Assembly (NCBI RefSeq): GCF_029783845.1 | Contig: NZ_LWID01000001.1 | Location: 2,522,575-2,586,574, forward strand | Length of the DNA stretch: 64,000 nucleotides | Source of the DNA: Volucribacter amazonae | GTDB lineage: Bacteria; Pseudomonadota; Gammaproteobacteria; Enterobacterales; Pasteurellaceae | Direction of reading: 5' to 3' | Part shown: positions 17,221 through 26,643 of the stretch, in pieces | Layout: each line of letters begins with the position of its first letter | Numbering within the stretch: position 1 is the first letter of the stretch | Position numbers and translations under genes: made by a program | The notes under the pieces: generated by a model | Seen by the model: only the letters and a program-made list of their open reading frames with translations | What the model was told of the DNA's origin: nothing | Databases searched by the model: none

Positions 17221-17326
17221 TATAGTCGTTCCACTTTAAAATGATACAGTGTTGGTACGCCTCGCCGTACTACTTGTACTGTCTTCGGCGTACCGCCTTG
17301 TCTCATTTTAAATTGAAACGACTATA
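17221..17326. mobile_element. Complete 106-bp palindromic repeat (Correia-like MITE), copy 1
   Basis: Begins TATAGTCGTT and ends AACGACTATA. The 24-bp termini are inverted repeats with two mismatches. The core holds GGTACGCC and GGCGTACC inverted segments around GACAGTACAAGTAGTACGG on the minus strand. It differs at two positions from the inverted copy at 62440-62545. It contains no ORF. TA at both outer ends fits insertion at a TA dinucleotide. It lies just past the ttcA stop. Confidence 0.85.
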
Positions 17327-17335
17327 ATCTTAAAG

Positions 17336-18277
17336 CTATTTTATTTGTTTAAATAAAATCATTTCCTCTTGAGCAAAATCATTGTCTTGAGAGGTCAGAG
17401 GATTGGTAATCTCTTCTTTATCAAAGGCAATATCTCCCTCAATGCCGGTTAATGCTTGACCTCGTTGGATATGTTTGAAATCAAATAAATTTTTATCGCA
17501 AAGATGAGAGGGAACAATATTTTGCATAGCACTAAACATAGTTTCTATTCTGCCGGGATATTGACGATCCCATTTTTGTAACATTTCTTTGACTACTTGG
17601 CGTTGTAAATTGGGTTGTGAGCCACAAAGATTACAAGGAATAATCGGAAATTGTTTAGCAATAGCATATTTTTCAATATCTTTTTCACGACAATAAGCCA
17701 GTGGACGAATAACAATTTGTTTTCCATCATCACTGATTAATTTAGGTGGCATGGATTTTAATTTACCGCCATAAAACATATTCAGAAATAAGGTTTCTAA
17801 CATATCATCACGATGATGCCCTAAGGCAATTTTGCTTGCCCCTAATTCTGTTGCTGTACGATATAAAATACCACGCCGTAAACGAGAACAAAGTGAACAA
17901 GTGGTTTTACCTTCTGGAATTTTTTCTTTCACAATGCCATAAGTATTTTCTTCCACAATTTTGTATTCAATGCCTAGATTTGATAAATATTCTGGCAAAA
18001 TATGTTCAGGAAAGCCGGGTTGTTTTTGATCAAGGTTTACTGCCACAATATCAAAATGAATAGGAGCATTCAGACGTAAATTGAGTAAAATATCAAGTAA
18101 AGTGTAACTATCTTTACCGCCAGAAAGGCAAACCATTACTTTATCGCCATTTTCTATCATATTAAAGTCAGCAATGGCATTACCTACGTTACGGCGTAAC
18201 CTTTTTTGTAATTTGTTCAAATTATAATGTTGTTTTTTATCTTGTTGTATGGTGGTAAAAGGCACTGTTTGGTTCAT
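17336..18277 (-). CDS. ttcA: tRNA 2-thiocytidine biosynthesis protein TtcA
   Basis: 313 residues, family length. The PP-loop ATP-binding motif SGGKDSYTLLDIL lies at ~55. Two CxxC motifs (CSLCSRLR and CNLCGSQ) coordinate the Fe-S cluster used in sulfur transfer. TtcA thiolates cytidine 32 of several tRNAs. It stands alone on the minus strand and is bracketed by two same-orientation copies of the palindromic repeat: one perfect copy after the stop, one decayed copy before the start. The ATG at 18277 follows a TGGAAATA-type weak ribosome site. Confidence 0.93.
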   Translation of the reverse strand: MNQTVPFTTIQQDKKQHYNLNKLQKRLRRNVGNAIADFNMIENGDKVMVCLSGGKDSYTLLDILLNLRLNAPIHFDIVAVNLDQKQPGFPEHILPEYLSNLGIEYKIVEENTYGIVKEKIPEGKTTCSLCSRLRRGILYRTATELGASKIALGHHRDDMLETLFLNMFYGGKLKSMPPKLISDDGKQIVIRPLAYCREKDIEKYAIAKQFPIIPCNLCGSQPNLQRQVVKEMLQKWDRQYPGRIETMFSAMQNIVPSHLCDKNLFDFKHIQRGQALTGIEGDIAFDKEEITNPLTSQDNDFAQEEMILFKQIK

Positions 18278-18374
18278 AGTATTTCCATTTGTTTTTGATC
18301 AGTATGTAAGGTTTTTCCGCTAAAAATGTTGCGTATAGTATGATCAATAATGGGAATTTTCAAATTTTTATTGG

Positions 18375-18482
18375 TGTTGCCGTTCCATATTAAAACAATA
18401 CAGTGTTGGCACCCCTTGCTCTGCAATTTTGTACTGACTTCGGCGTACTCTCTTGTCTTATTTTAAATTGAAAAGACAATAA
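18375..18482. mobile_element. Decayed copy of the 106-bp palindromic repeat
   Basis: It aligns along its whole length with copy 1 in the same orientation (CGTTCCATATTAAAACAATA, then CAGTGTTGGC, TACTGACTTCGGCGTAC, TCTTGTCTTATTTTAAATTG) but has many substitutions, and both TATAGTCG ends are degraded. It lies in the 350-bp ttcA-mukF gap, which otherwise shows only an uptake signal at 18600-18608. Confidence 0.7.
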
Positions 18483-18628
18483 TAGCGGGGAGCTTCTTTA
18501 CTTTATAAAAAATAAATCCATTTGACTATTAGGCTATTAGCTAAAAATCTGTATAATAACTAAGTTTTTAATAATGCTATATCTTATGGATCGTCAAGTA
18601 AGTGCGGTCAAAATTTGGATTATTTTTC

Positions 18629-19951
18629 ATGAATGAAGTTTCACAAACAATTCCTGAATTGGTTTCTTGGGCGAAAGAACGAGAATTTTCGTTAAACTTG
18701 TCCAATGAACGCTTGGCTTTTTTGTTAGGCATTGCGATTTATAATAACGATCGCTTAGATGGCGAAATGTTAGAAAGCGATTTAGTTGATATTTTCCGTT
18801 ATGTATCCAATGCTTTTACCCAAACGGAAGAAAATGTGCAATATCGTGCCAATAACGCCATTAATGATTTGGTAAAACAGCGTTTTTTAAACCGTTTTAG
18901 TAGCGAATTTACCGAGGGATTAGCCATTTATCGTTTAACCCCCTTAGGTATTGGAATTTCCGATTATTATATTCGTCAACGTGAGTTTTCCGCTTTGCGA
19001 TTATCTGTACAGTTATCCATTGTGGCTGATGAAATTCATCGAGCCACAGAAGCGGCAGAAGAAGATGGCGATGAATATTTTTGGCGGCGTAATGTGTTTG
19101 CACCGTTAAAATATTCAGTAGCAGAAATCTTTGATAGCATTGATTTATCGCAACGTATTATGGACGAAAACCAACAAAGTATTAAAGAGCAAATCGCGGA
19201 ATTATTAACCAAAGATTGGCAGGCAGCCATTGCCAGTTGTGAACAATTATTAAATGAAACCTCAGGAAATCTAAGAGAATTACAAGATACCTTAAATGCT
19301 GCAGGCGATAAATTGCAAGAACAGCTTTTGCGTATTCAAGATTGTGTGATTGGACGTGATGAACTTTATTTTATCGATCAGCTTATTGTCAATTTACAGG
19401 CTAAATTAGATAGGATTATCAGCTGGGGGCAACAAGCTATCGATCTTTGGATTGGTTATGATCGCCATGTACATAAATTTATTCGTACCGCCATTGATAT
19501 GGATAAAAATCGTGTCTTTTCACAACGTTTACGCCGTTCTATTGCGGATTATTGGGATAATCCTTGGTATTTGTGGACAGCACAAGCGGAACGTTTAATG
19601 GATTTGCGTGATGAAGAACTTGTTTTGCGTGATGAAGATGCTTTAGGCGAATTGCCGGAAGAATTACAGTATGAGTCCTTATCTGATTTACAAGAACAGT
19701 TAATTGAACATATGCAAATGTTATTGATTCAATATCGTGAAAATCATCAAGCCATTGATTTAAGCCAAGTATTAAGACAACAACTGGAAAATTTCCCTGC
19801 TAGCCGTCATTTTGATGTGGCACGTATTATTGTGGATCAAGCCGTACGATTAGGTATGGCAAGTGCTGATTTTGCAGGGCATTATCCTCAATGGCAACCA
19901 ATTGATGCACAAGGTGCAGAGGTACAAGCTAATATTATTGATGAATATTAA
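18629..19951 (+). CDS. mukF: Condensin kleisin subunit MukF
   Basis: 440 residues from the ATG at 18629, the known MukF length; an upstream GTG at 18602 lies inside an uptake signal and is rejected. MukF has an N-terminal winged-helix dimerisation domain (IPELVSWAKEREFSLNLSNE onward), a helical middle and a C-terminal domain that binds MukB heads. With MukE and MukB it forms the bacterial condensin that compacts and segregates the chromosome. An uptake signal (19972) sits in the 61-bp gap to mukE. First gene of mukFEB. Confidence 0.95.
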   Translation: MNEVSQTIPELVSWAKEREFSLNLSNERLAFLLGIAIYNNDRLDGEMLESDLVDIFRYVSNAFTQTEENVQYRANNAINDLVKQRFLNRFSSEFTEGLAIYRLTPLGIGISDYYIRQREFSALRLSVQLSIVADEIHRATEAAEEDGDEYFWRRNVFAPLKYSVAEIFDSIDLSQRIMDENQQSIKEQIAELLTKDWQAAIASCEQLLNETSGNLRELQDTLNAAGDKLQEQLLRIQDCVIGRDELYFIDQLIVNLQAKLDRIISWGQQAIDLWIGYDRHVHKFIRTAIDMDKNRVFSQRLRRSIADYWDNPWYLWTAQAERLMDLRDEELVLRDEDALGELPEELQYESLSDLQEQLIEHMQMLLIQYRENHQAIDLSQVLRQQLENFPASRHFDVARIIVDQAVRLGMASADFAGHYPQWQPIDAQGAEVQANIIDEY

Positions 19952-20012
19952 TGTCTAACCCCAAAATAGAAAAGTGCGGTGTCTTTTTGAAAAATTTTTA
20001 TAAGAGAAGAGT

Positions 20013-20753
20013 ATGATAGAACAAACACAAGCTGAAGTGATTTCTCCCCAATTAGCCAATGCCATTGCTAATCCATTATTTCCAACAGTGGATAGTCAAT
20101 TACGTTCAGGTAAACATATTGCGCAAGAGCATCTTGATCATTATAGTTTTTTAGCGGATTTTCAAACGGAACTAGACCTTTTTTATCGCCGTTATAATGT
20201 GGAATTAATTCGTGCCCCTGAAGGCTTTTTCTATTTGCGTCCTAAAGCTACAACCTTAATCGCCCGTTCGGTTCTAACGGAACTAGAAATGTTAGTGGGC
20301 AAAGTATTGTGCTATTTATATTTAAGCCCAGAACGTTTAGCACAACAAGGCATTTTTACCAGTCAAGAAGTTTATGATGAGCTATTAAATTTGGCGGAAG
20401 AAAATAAGTTACTTAAAGTGGTTAATCAACGATCAGCAGGTTCTGACTTAGATAAACAAAAATTAGCGGAAAAAGTACGGGCAGCATTAAATCGTTTACG
20501 CCGTTTAGGAATGATCCACCAAGTGGGCGATCAATATAGTGGTAAATTTACTATTTCAGAGGCGGTTTTCCGCTTTGGAGCAGAAGTAAGAAGTGGTGAT
20601 GATCCGAGAGAGGCACAACGGCGTTTAATTCGTGAGGGAGAGGCAGCCAACCCAGACTCTTTAGCCGCCACGCAAGCAATGCAAGATCCACAAGATAAAG
20701 AACAACTAGACCAAGACGATGAAATGGCACAACTCACTGAGGAGCAACAATAA
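20013..20753 (+). CDS. mukE: Condensin subunit MukE
   Basis: 246 residues, made of tandem winged-helix domains (e.g. KVRAALNRLRRLGMIHQVGD) with an acidic, Gln-rich tail. It binds MukF and modulates MukB ATPase. It follows AAGAGAAGAG as ribosome site. Its stop overlaps the mukB start (TAATG), so the two are translationally coupled. Confidence 0.95.
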   Translation: MIEQTQAEVISPQLANAIANPLFPTVDSQLRSGKHIAQEHLDHYSFLADFQTELDLFYRRYNVELIRAPEGFFYLRPKATTLIARSVLTELEMLVGKVLCYLYLSPERLAQQGIFTSQEVYDELLNLAEENKLLKVVNQRSAGSDLDKQKLAEKVRAALNRLRRLGMIHQVGDQYSGKFTISEAVFRFGAEVRSGDDPREAQRRLIREGEAANPDSLAATQAMQDPQDKEQLDQDDEMAQLTEEQQ

Positions 20754-23700
20754 TGTCAGAAATTACCTTAGAACATGAAATGGATAGCCTAAACCCTATA
20801 TCAGACAATGTAACCGCTACTGGCTTGGTGCAGTCTGTGCCTCGTGGTAAGTTTCGTTCTTTAACCTTAATTAACTGGAACGGTTTTTTTGCTCGTACCT
20901 TTGATCTTGATGAATTAGTTACCACCTTATCAGGGGGCAATGGGGCAGGGAAATCTACCACGATGGCAGGATTTGTTACCGCACTTATTCCTGATCTGAC
21001 ATTATTACATTTTCGTAATACCACAGAGGCTGGGGCAACCACAGGCTCAAGGGATAAAGGTTTACATGGTAAATTGCGTCCCGGGGTTTGTTATGCCGTC
21101 TTGGATAGTATCAATTCTCGTCATCAACGTGTTTTAACAGGTGTGCGTTTGCAACAGGTGGCAGGGCGAGATAAAAAAGTAGATATTAAATCTTTTTCCA
21201 TTCAAAGTTTGCCTTTATCTGTTAATCCTACGGATTTATTTACCGAAAAGTTAACAGAACGCCAAGCAAGAGTATTAAATCTGGTTGAACTAAAAGAAAA
21301 ACTGGATAGTATGCAAGCCCAATTTAAACAATATCATTCTATTACCGATTATCATGGAATGATGTTTGATTTGGGGATTATTCCTAAACGATTACGTTCT
21401 TCTTCGGATAGAAGTAAATTTTATAAATTAATTGAAGCCTCTTTATATGGCGGTATTTCCAGTGCCATTACACGTTCTCTACGAGATTATCTTTTGCCTG
21501 AAAATCTTGGTGTGCGTAAAGCCTTTCAGGATATGGAATCGGCATTGCGTGAAAACCGTATGACCTTAGAAGCGATTAAGGTTACTCAGGCGGATCGAGA
21601 TTTATTTAAACATTTGATTACCGAATCTACCAATTATGTGGCAGCGGATTATATGCGTAATGCTAATGAACGTCGTGGAAATATTGAACAAGCTCTGGCA
21701 TTTCGGCGAGAATGGTATAAAGCCAAAGATGAACAATCTCTTTCCCAATATCGCCTTGTAGAATTAAGCCGAGAAGCCCAAGAGCTAGCAGAATTGGAAA
21801 AAAGCCTTGAGATTGATCATCAAAGTGCATTAGATCATCTTAATTTAGTGCTTAATGCGTTACGTCATCAAGAAAAAATCAGTACATATCAACAAGACGT
21901 AAATGAATTATTAGCACGTTTAGAAGAGCAAAAAATCGTATTAGAAACCGCTCAAGAGGCATTAGAGGAAAAACAAGCTCAATTTGAGCAAAGTGAACAA
22001 GAGATCGATCAATTACGCAGTCAATTAGCCGATTATCAACAAGCCTTAGACGCACAACAAACCCAAGCCTTGCAATATCAACAAGCCATTCAAGCCTTGG
22101 AAAAAGCAAAAAACTTATGTGGTTTAGCGGATTTATCTATAAAAAATATTGATGAATACCATAATGAATTTGCTTTACAAGCGGAAGAAATTACTGAACG
22201 TGTGCTTGGGCTTGAACAAAAAATGTCAATTTCCGAGGCGGCGAAATCGCAATTTGATAAAGCCTATCAATTAGTGTGTAAAATTGCAGGGGAAATTCCA
22301 CGCTCAGCGGCGTTTGACAGTGCGAAAGAATTGTTGCGTCAATATCCAGAGCAACGTTTACAGGCTCAACAAGCACCACAATTACGCACCAAACTTCACG
22401 AATTAACACAACGTTATGAACAGCAACAAAGTGCGGTCAGTTTATTAAAACATTTTAATCAACGTGCGGCATTAAATTTAGAGAGTGCGGAGCAAATTGA
22501 AGAATATTATGCAGAGCAAGAAACGTTCGTTGAGGATTTAAATGCGGAACTTGCTGAACAGGTTGAACAGCGTTCAGTGTTACGACAAAAACGAGAAAAC
22601 TTACTCAGTCTTTATCAGCAAAATGAACATAAAGCGCCAGCTTGGCTAACAGCACAATCCGCCTTGGAACGCTTACAAGAGCAAACAGGGCAAGACTTTG
22701 CCGATAGCCAAGATGTTACTCACTTTATGCAAGCTCAGTTGGTAAAAGAACGAGAATTAACCATTCAACGTGATCAATTAGAGCAACAGCGTTTACAATT
22801 AGAGCAACAAATTTCTCGCTTAAGTCAACCTGATGGTTCAGAAGATGCTCGTCTTAATGTTTTAGCTGAGCGTTTTGGTGGGGTGCTATTGTCAGAACTT
22901 TATGATGATGTACCGATTGAAGATGCCCCTTATTTTTCAGCCTTATATGGACCTGCTCGCCATGCGATTGTGGTGAGAGATTTAAATGCGGTGCGTGAAC
23001 AATTAGCAAATTTAGCGGATTGTCCTGATGATTTATATTTAATTGAAGGCGATCCAGCGGCATTTGATGATAATGTTTTTTCCGCACAAGAATTGGATTG
23101 TGGGGTGGTTGTACAGGTGTCTGATCGTCAATTACGCTATTCTCGTTTTCCAGAAATTCCATTATTTGGGCGTGCCGCCAGAGAAAAACATTTAGCGGAG
23201 CTTGAAAATCAATTAGAGCAAGTGTCAGAACAATATGCTCAAATCGCTTTTGATGTACAAAAATGCCAACGTTTACACCAACAATTTAGCCAATTTGTTG
23301 GCTTGCATTTAGCTCTAGCTTTTCAGCCTAACCCTGAACAGATTATGCGACAGTTACAAGCGGAACGTAGTGAAATTGAACGAGAGTTAACTTCACTAAG
23401 TACCACAGAACAACAACTGCGTATTAAATTGGAGAATAGCAAAGAGCAATTACAAGCCCTGAATAAGTTATTGCCATTATTGAATGTGCTTGCCGATGAA
23501 AGTTTGCTTGATCGTTTAGAAGAATGTCAAGAACAGCTTGATATTGCGGAACAAGATGAAATGTATCTTAATCAGCATGGCGTGACATTGTCACAATTAG
23601 AGCCTATGGTTAATGTATTACAATCCGATCCAGAGAACTATGACAAACTGACGGCAGATTATCAGCAAGTGGTTGAGTTACAAAAACAAATTCAACAACG

Positions 23701-25240
23701 CTTATTTGCCCTAGCGGACGTTATACAACGTAAAAATCATTTTAATTATCAGCCTGCGGAGCAAACGGAAAGCCATTCGTTAAATGATCAATTACGCCAA
23801 CGCTTAGAGCAAGCTCAACAACAACGTGAACAACAACGTGAAAGCCTACGCCAAGCTCAACAATATTTTAGCCAATCTAACCAAATATTTATTGGTTTAC
23901 GCAGTAGCTTTGAGGCAAAAAATCAAATGTTACAAGAGTTAATCCAAGAAATTAATAGCTTGGGGGTAAAAGCGGATCAAGGGGCAGAACAACGAGCGAG
24001 ATCTCGGCGTGATGAATTACAGCAACAGCTTTCCACCAGTCGTCAGCGTCATCATTATGTGGAAAAACAATTAACCTTAATTGAGAGTGAAAGCGAGAAT
24101 TTAATTCGCCGTATTCGTAAAGCGGAAAAAGAATATAAAAATCAGCGTCAATTAGTGGTTGGTGCAAAAGTGAGTTGGTGTGTGGTCTTGCGTTTATCAC
24201 GCAATAGCGATGTGGAAAAACGTTTACACCGCCGAGAATTTGCCTATTTATCCGCTGATGAACTACGTTCAATGTCTGATAAAGCCTTAGGGGCATTGCG
24301 TAATGCGGTGGCGGATAATGAATATTTGCGTGATAGTTTACGTTTATCCGAAAACAGTGCCAAACCTGAAAATAAAGTAAAATTCTTTATTGCGGTTTAT
24401 CAACACCTTAGAGAGCGTATTCGCCAAGATATTATCAAAACCGATGATCCTATTGATGCCATTGAGCAAATGGAAATTGAGTTAGCGAGATTGACTGACG
24501 AGCTTACCAATCGTGAACATAAATTAGCGATCAGTTCCGAGAGTGTGGCGAATATTATGCGTAAAACCATTCAACGGGAACAAAATCGTATTCGCTTGCT
24601 AAATCAAGGGTTACAAAATATTGCCTTTGGTCAGGTAAAATCCGTTCGTTTAGTAGTCAATATTCGTGATACACACGCAATGTTACTTGATGCTTTATCA
24701 GGGCAAGAGCAATATCAAGATTTATTTAGTGATCATCGAATTACTTTTTCCGAGGCAATGGCAAAACTTTATCAACGTCTTAATCCGCATATTGATATGG
24801 GACAACGCACAGCCCAAACCATTGGCGAAGAATTACTAGATTATCGCAATTATTTAGAACTAGAAGTGGAAGTGTTCCGAGGTGCTGATGGTTGGTTGCG
24901 TGCGGAAAGTGGGGCATTATCTACGGGGGAAGCCATTGGTACAGGTATGTCCATTTTGCTTATGGTGGTACAAAGCTGGGAAGAAGAAAGCCGCCGTATT
25001 CGTGGTAAAGATATTATTCCATGTCGTTTATTATTCCTTGATGAAGCGGCTCGCTTAGACGGTAAATCCATATCCACCTTATTTGAGCTTTGTGAACGTT
25101 TAGATATGCAGTTATTGATTGCCGCCCCTGAAAATATCAGCCCAGAAAAAGGTACAACCTATAAATTAGTGCGTAAAATCGCAGGTAACCAAGAGCATGT
25201 GCATGTGGTGGGCTTGCGTGGATTTGGTGCCAGCGAATAA
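20753..25240 (+). CDS. mukB: Condensin SMC-like ATPase MukB
   Basis: 1495 residues. The N-terminal head has Walker A GGNGAGKSTTMAG at ~62-74. Long Gln/Glu/Leu-rich coiled coils follow (~290-660 and ~830-1100), flanking a hinge (~670-790, around LAERFGGVLLSELYDDV). The C-terminal head has the ABC signature region LSTGEAIGTGMSILLMVV and Walker B CRLLFLDEAARLDGKS. MukB entraps DNA as a dimer with MukEF. Two uptake signals fall in or just after the gene (22429 and 25247). It is intact and collinear with the family. Confidence 0.96.
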   Translation: MSEITLEHEMDSLNPISDNVTATGLVQSVPRGKFRSLTLINWNGFFARTFDLDELVTTLSGGNGAGKSTTMAGFVTALIPDLTLLHFRNTTEAGATTGSRDKGLHGKLRPGVCYAVLDSINSRHQRVLTGVRLQQVAGRDKKVDIKSFSIQSLPLSVNPTDLFTEKLTERQARVLNLVELKEKLDSMQAQFKQYHSITDYHGMMFDLGIIPKRLRSSSDRSKFYKLIEASLYGGISSAITRSLRDYLLPENLGVRKAFQDMESALRENRMTLEAIKVTQADRDLFKHLITESTNYVAADYMRNANERRGNIEQALAFRREWYKAKDEQSLSQYRLVELSREAQELAELEKSLEIDHQSALDHLNLVLNALRHQEKISTYQQDVNELLARLEEQKIVLETAQEALEEKQAQFEQSEQEIDQLRSQLADYQQALDAQQTQALQYQQAIQALEKAKNLCGLADLSIKNIDEYHNEFALQAEEITERVLGLEQKMSISEAAKSQFDKAYQLVCKIAGEIPRSAAFDSAKELLRQYPEQRLQAQQAPQLRTKLHELTQRYEQQQSAVSLLKHFNQRAALNLESAEQIEEYYAEQETFVEDLNAELAEQVEQRSVLRQKRENLLSLYQQNEHKAPAWLTAQSALERLQEQTGQDFADSQDVTHFMQAQLVKERELTIQRDQLEQQRLQLEQQISRLSQPDGSEDARLNVLAERFGGVLLSELYDDVPIEDAPYFSALYGPARHAIVVRDLNAVREQLANLADCPDDLYLIEGDPAAFDDNVFSAQELDCGVVVQVSDRQLRYSRFPEIPLFGRAAREKHLAELENQLEQVSEQYAQIAFDVQKCQRLHQQFSQFVGLHLALAFQPNPEQIMRQLQAERSEIERELTSLSTTEQQLRIKLENSKEQLQALNKLLPLLNVLADESLLDRLEECQEQLDIAEQDEMYLNQHGVTLSQLEPMVNVLQSDPENYDKLTADYQQVVELQKQIQQRLFALADVIQRKNHFNYQPAEQTESHSLNDQLRQRLEQAQQQREQQRESLRQAQQYFSQSNQIFIGLRSSFEAKNQMLQELIQEINSLGVKADQGAEQRARSRRDELQQQLSTSRQRHHYVEKQLTLIESESENLIRRIRKAEKEYKNQRQLVVGAKVSWCVVLRLSRNSDVEKRLHRREFAYLSADELRSMSDKALGALRNAVADNEYLRDSLRLSENSAKPENKVKFFIAVYQHLRERIRQDIIKTDDPIDAIEQMEIELARLTDELTNREHKLAISSESVANIMRKTIQREQNRIRLLNQGLQNIAFGQVKSVRLVVNIRDTHAMLLDALSGQEQYQDLFSDHRITFSEAMAKLYQRLNPHIDMGQRTAQTIGEELLDYRNYLELEVEVFRGADGWLRAESGALSTGEAIGTGMSILLMVVQSWEEESRRIRGKDIIPCRLLFLDEAARLDGKSISTLFELCERLDMQLLIAAPENISPEKGTTYKLVRKIAGNQEHVHVVGLRGFGASE

Positions 25241-25246
25241 GGTAAA

Positions 25247-25285
25247 AAGTGCGGTTAAAAAATAAAATTATTTTTGACCGCACTT
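25247..25285. terminator. Inverted uptake-signal pair acting as mukFEB terminator
   Basis: AAGTGCGGTTAAAAAAT ... ATTTTTGACCGCACTT: 9-bp uptake-signal arms extended by an A/T stem, directly after the mukB stop. A textbook Pasteurellaceae terminator built from two uptake signals. Confidence 0.8.
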
Positions 25286-25299
25286 TATATGGAGCAAAT

Positions 25300-26445
25300 A
25301 TGATTAGAATATTATTTCTCATTTTAGGAGCTATTGCAGTTGTTGTTATTGCTTTCTTCTTATGGCTTAGTTTAGTTTTTGCGGGTTATAAATTCTCTGG
25401 TTTTTTACCTATTATGGCAATCATTAGCTACTTTGCTACTTACTATTTTTATACCCATTCTTATCAATTAAAGAAAAATACCTTTAAAGTTATCATTGGT
25501 TTATTTGTTTCCAGTATCGTTTCTTATTTAGGTTATATTGGTTATGTCAATTATGTGCGAGCAATACCCACAGTGACAGAGTTTTCGCGCCATGATTATG
25601 AACCTTTTAATGAAAATAATAAATTAGCGAAATTAGCACAAAAAAGCACATTACAATTATCAAAAGAAAACTTACCTCGCTTAGATGGTTCTACGGCACT
25701 TTTTCCTGTTTATGCTGCATTTGTTAATGCTACCTATCCTAAATTGGTGTTGATTGATTTGTGGCGTCAAGTAAGACAAAGTAAAACAGGACAAGCCTAT
25801 AATAATTTGCTTGAAGGGGAGGTTGATATTATTTTTGTACCAGCTCCTTCAAAGCATCATTTAAAACAAGCTCAAGAAAAAGGCTTATCTTTTAATTTAT
25901 TGCCTATAGGACGCGAAGCCTTTGTCTTTTTTGTTCATAAAAAGAACCCTGTTGAAAATCTTAGTATTCAAAATATTATTGATATTTATTCAGGAAAAAT
26001 TACAAACTGGCAACCTCTTAATGGCAGAAATAAGAAAATTAGAGCATTTCAACGCCCAGAAAATTCAGGCTCACAAACGGCTTTACAGCGGATTATGCAA
26101 GGTACTGAATTGATGCCCGCTCCAAAAGAAGATGTCCCAACTAATATGGGGGGAATTATTAGTCAGGTTGCTCATTATCGTAATTATGAGAATGCTATCG
26201 GTTTTTCATTTTTACTTTATGCCACTGAAATGGTAACGAATGAGCAAATTAAATTATTAAGTATTGATGGTGTTATGCCAAATAAAACAAATATTGCTAA
26301 TAATCATTATCCCTTTACCTATGACTTTTATGCTGTGACTATTGCAGGGCGTGAAACAGAACAAGTTTTAGCCTTATTACAATGGATTAAATCAGAACAA
26401 GGTAAAGAATTAATTCAGAAAACTGGTTACGTTGTCACAGATTGA
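25300..26445 (+). CDS. Membrane-anchored PstS-like substrate-binding domain protein
   Basis: 381 residues from ATG 25300, which follows GGAG; an upstream in-frame start would be encoded by the terminator. Three hydrophobic segments (~3-28, ~33-50, ~60-82) anchor a C-terminal domain (~115-380) of the phosphate-binding-protein type. LDGSTALFPVYAAFV resembles the ligand loop of PstS, and VDIIFVPAPSKHH, RPENSGSQTALQRIM and NAIGFSFLLYATEM recur in that family. No ABC transporter genes adjoin it. It could be a phosphate sensor or an accessory binding protein; its function is unknown. It is not secreted like ordinary PstS, since the domain is tethered to the inner membrane. Confidence 0.75.
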   Translation: MIRILFLILGAIAVVVIAFFLWLSLVFAGYKFSGFLPIMAIISYFATYYFYTHSYQLKKNTFKVIIGLFVSSIVSYLGYIGYVNYVRAIPTVTEFSRHDYEPFNENNKLAKLAQKSTLQLSKENLPRLDGSTALFPVYAAFVNATYPKLVLIDLWRQVRQSKTGQAYNNLLEGEVDIIFVPAPSKHHLKQAQEKGLSFNLLPIGREAFVFFVHKKNPVENLSIQNIIDIYSGKITNWQPLNGRNKKIRAFQRPENSGSQTALQRIMQGTELMPAPKEDVPTNMGGIISQVAHYRNYENAIGFSFLLYATEMVTNEQIKLLSIDGVMPNKTNIANNHYPFTYDFYAVTIAGRETEQVLALLQWIKSEQGKELIQKTGYVVTD

Positions 26446-26461
26446 GTGTAAGATATAGGTT

Positions 26462-26635
26462 ATGATATTTTTAATCCTTGCCATCTTTTTTAGTGTATCT
26501 GTGGTAATTTTGCTTAAAATCGTGAAATCTAAGATATTAATTCAACAAGTATATTATTTTAAAGAAAAAATGAGTAAATTGAATAGGTTTGGTAATTTCT
26601 ATTCTCTGTCTTTTTATTGGGATCTTCTTATATAA
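26462..26635 (+). CDS. Small putative membrane protein, 57 residues
   Basis: ATG at 26462 after ATAGGT, 16 bp beyond the preceding gene. It encodes one strongly hydrophobic segment at the N-terminus (MIFLILAIFFSVSVVILL), then a basic, aromatic-containing tail (KIVKSKILIQQ). It ends eight bases before the sbcB start. No homologue is recognised and the coding potential is only suggestive; the tight packing between two genes on the same strand favours a real gene. Confidence 0.4.
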   Translation: MIFLILAIFFSVSVVILLKIVKSKILIQQVYYFKEKMSKLNRFGNFYSLSFYWDLLI

Positions 26636-26643
26636 GGCAAGTT

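Noticed and set aside
18602..18628. GTG start for mukF at 18602
   Set aside because: This GTG is part of an uptake signal, and ATG 18629 gives the known MukF N-terminus.
20734..24296. Several long open frames antisense to mukE and mukB
   Set aside because: They follow the codon pattern of the sense genes, have no ribosome sites or domain resemblance, and the sense genes are certain.
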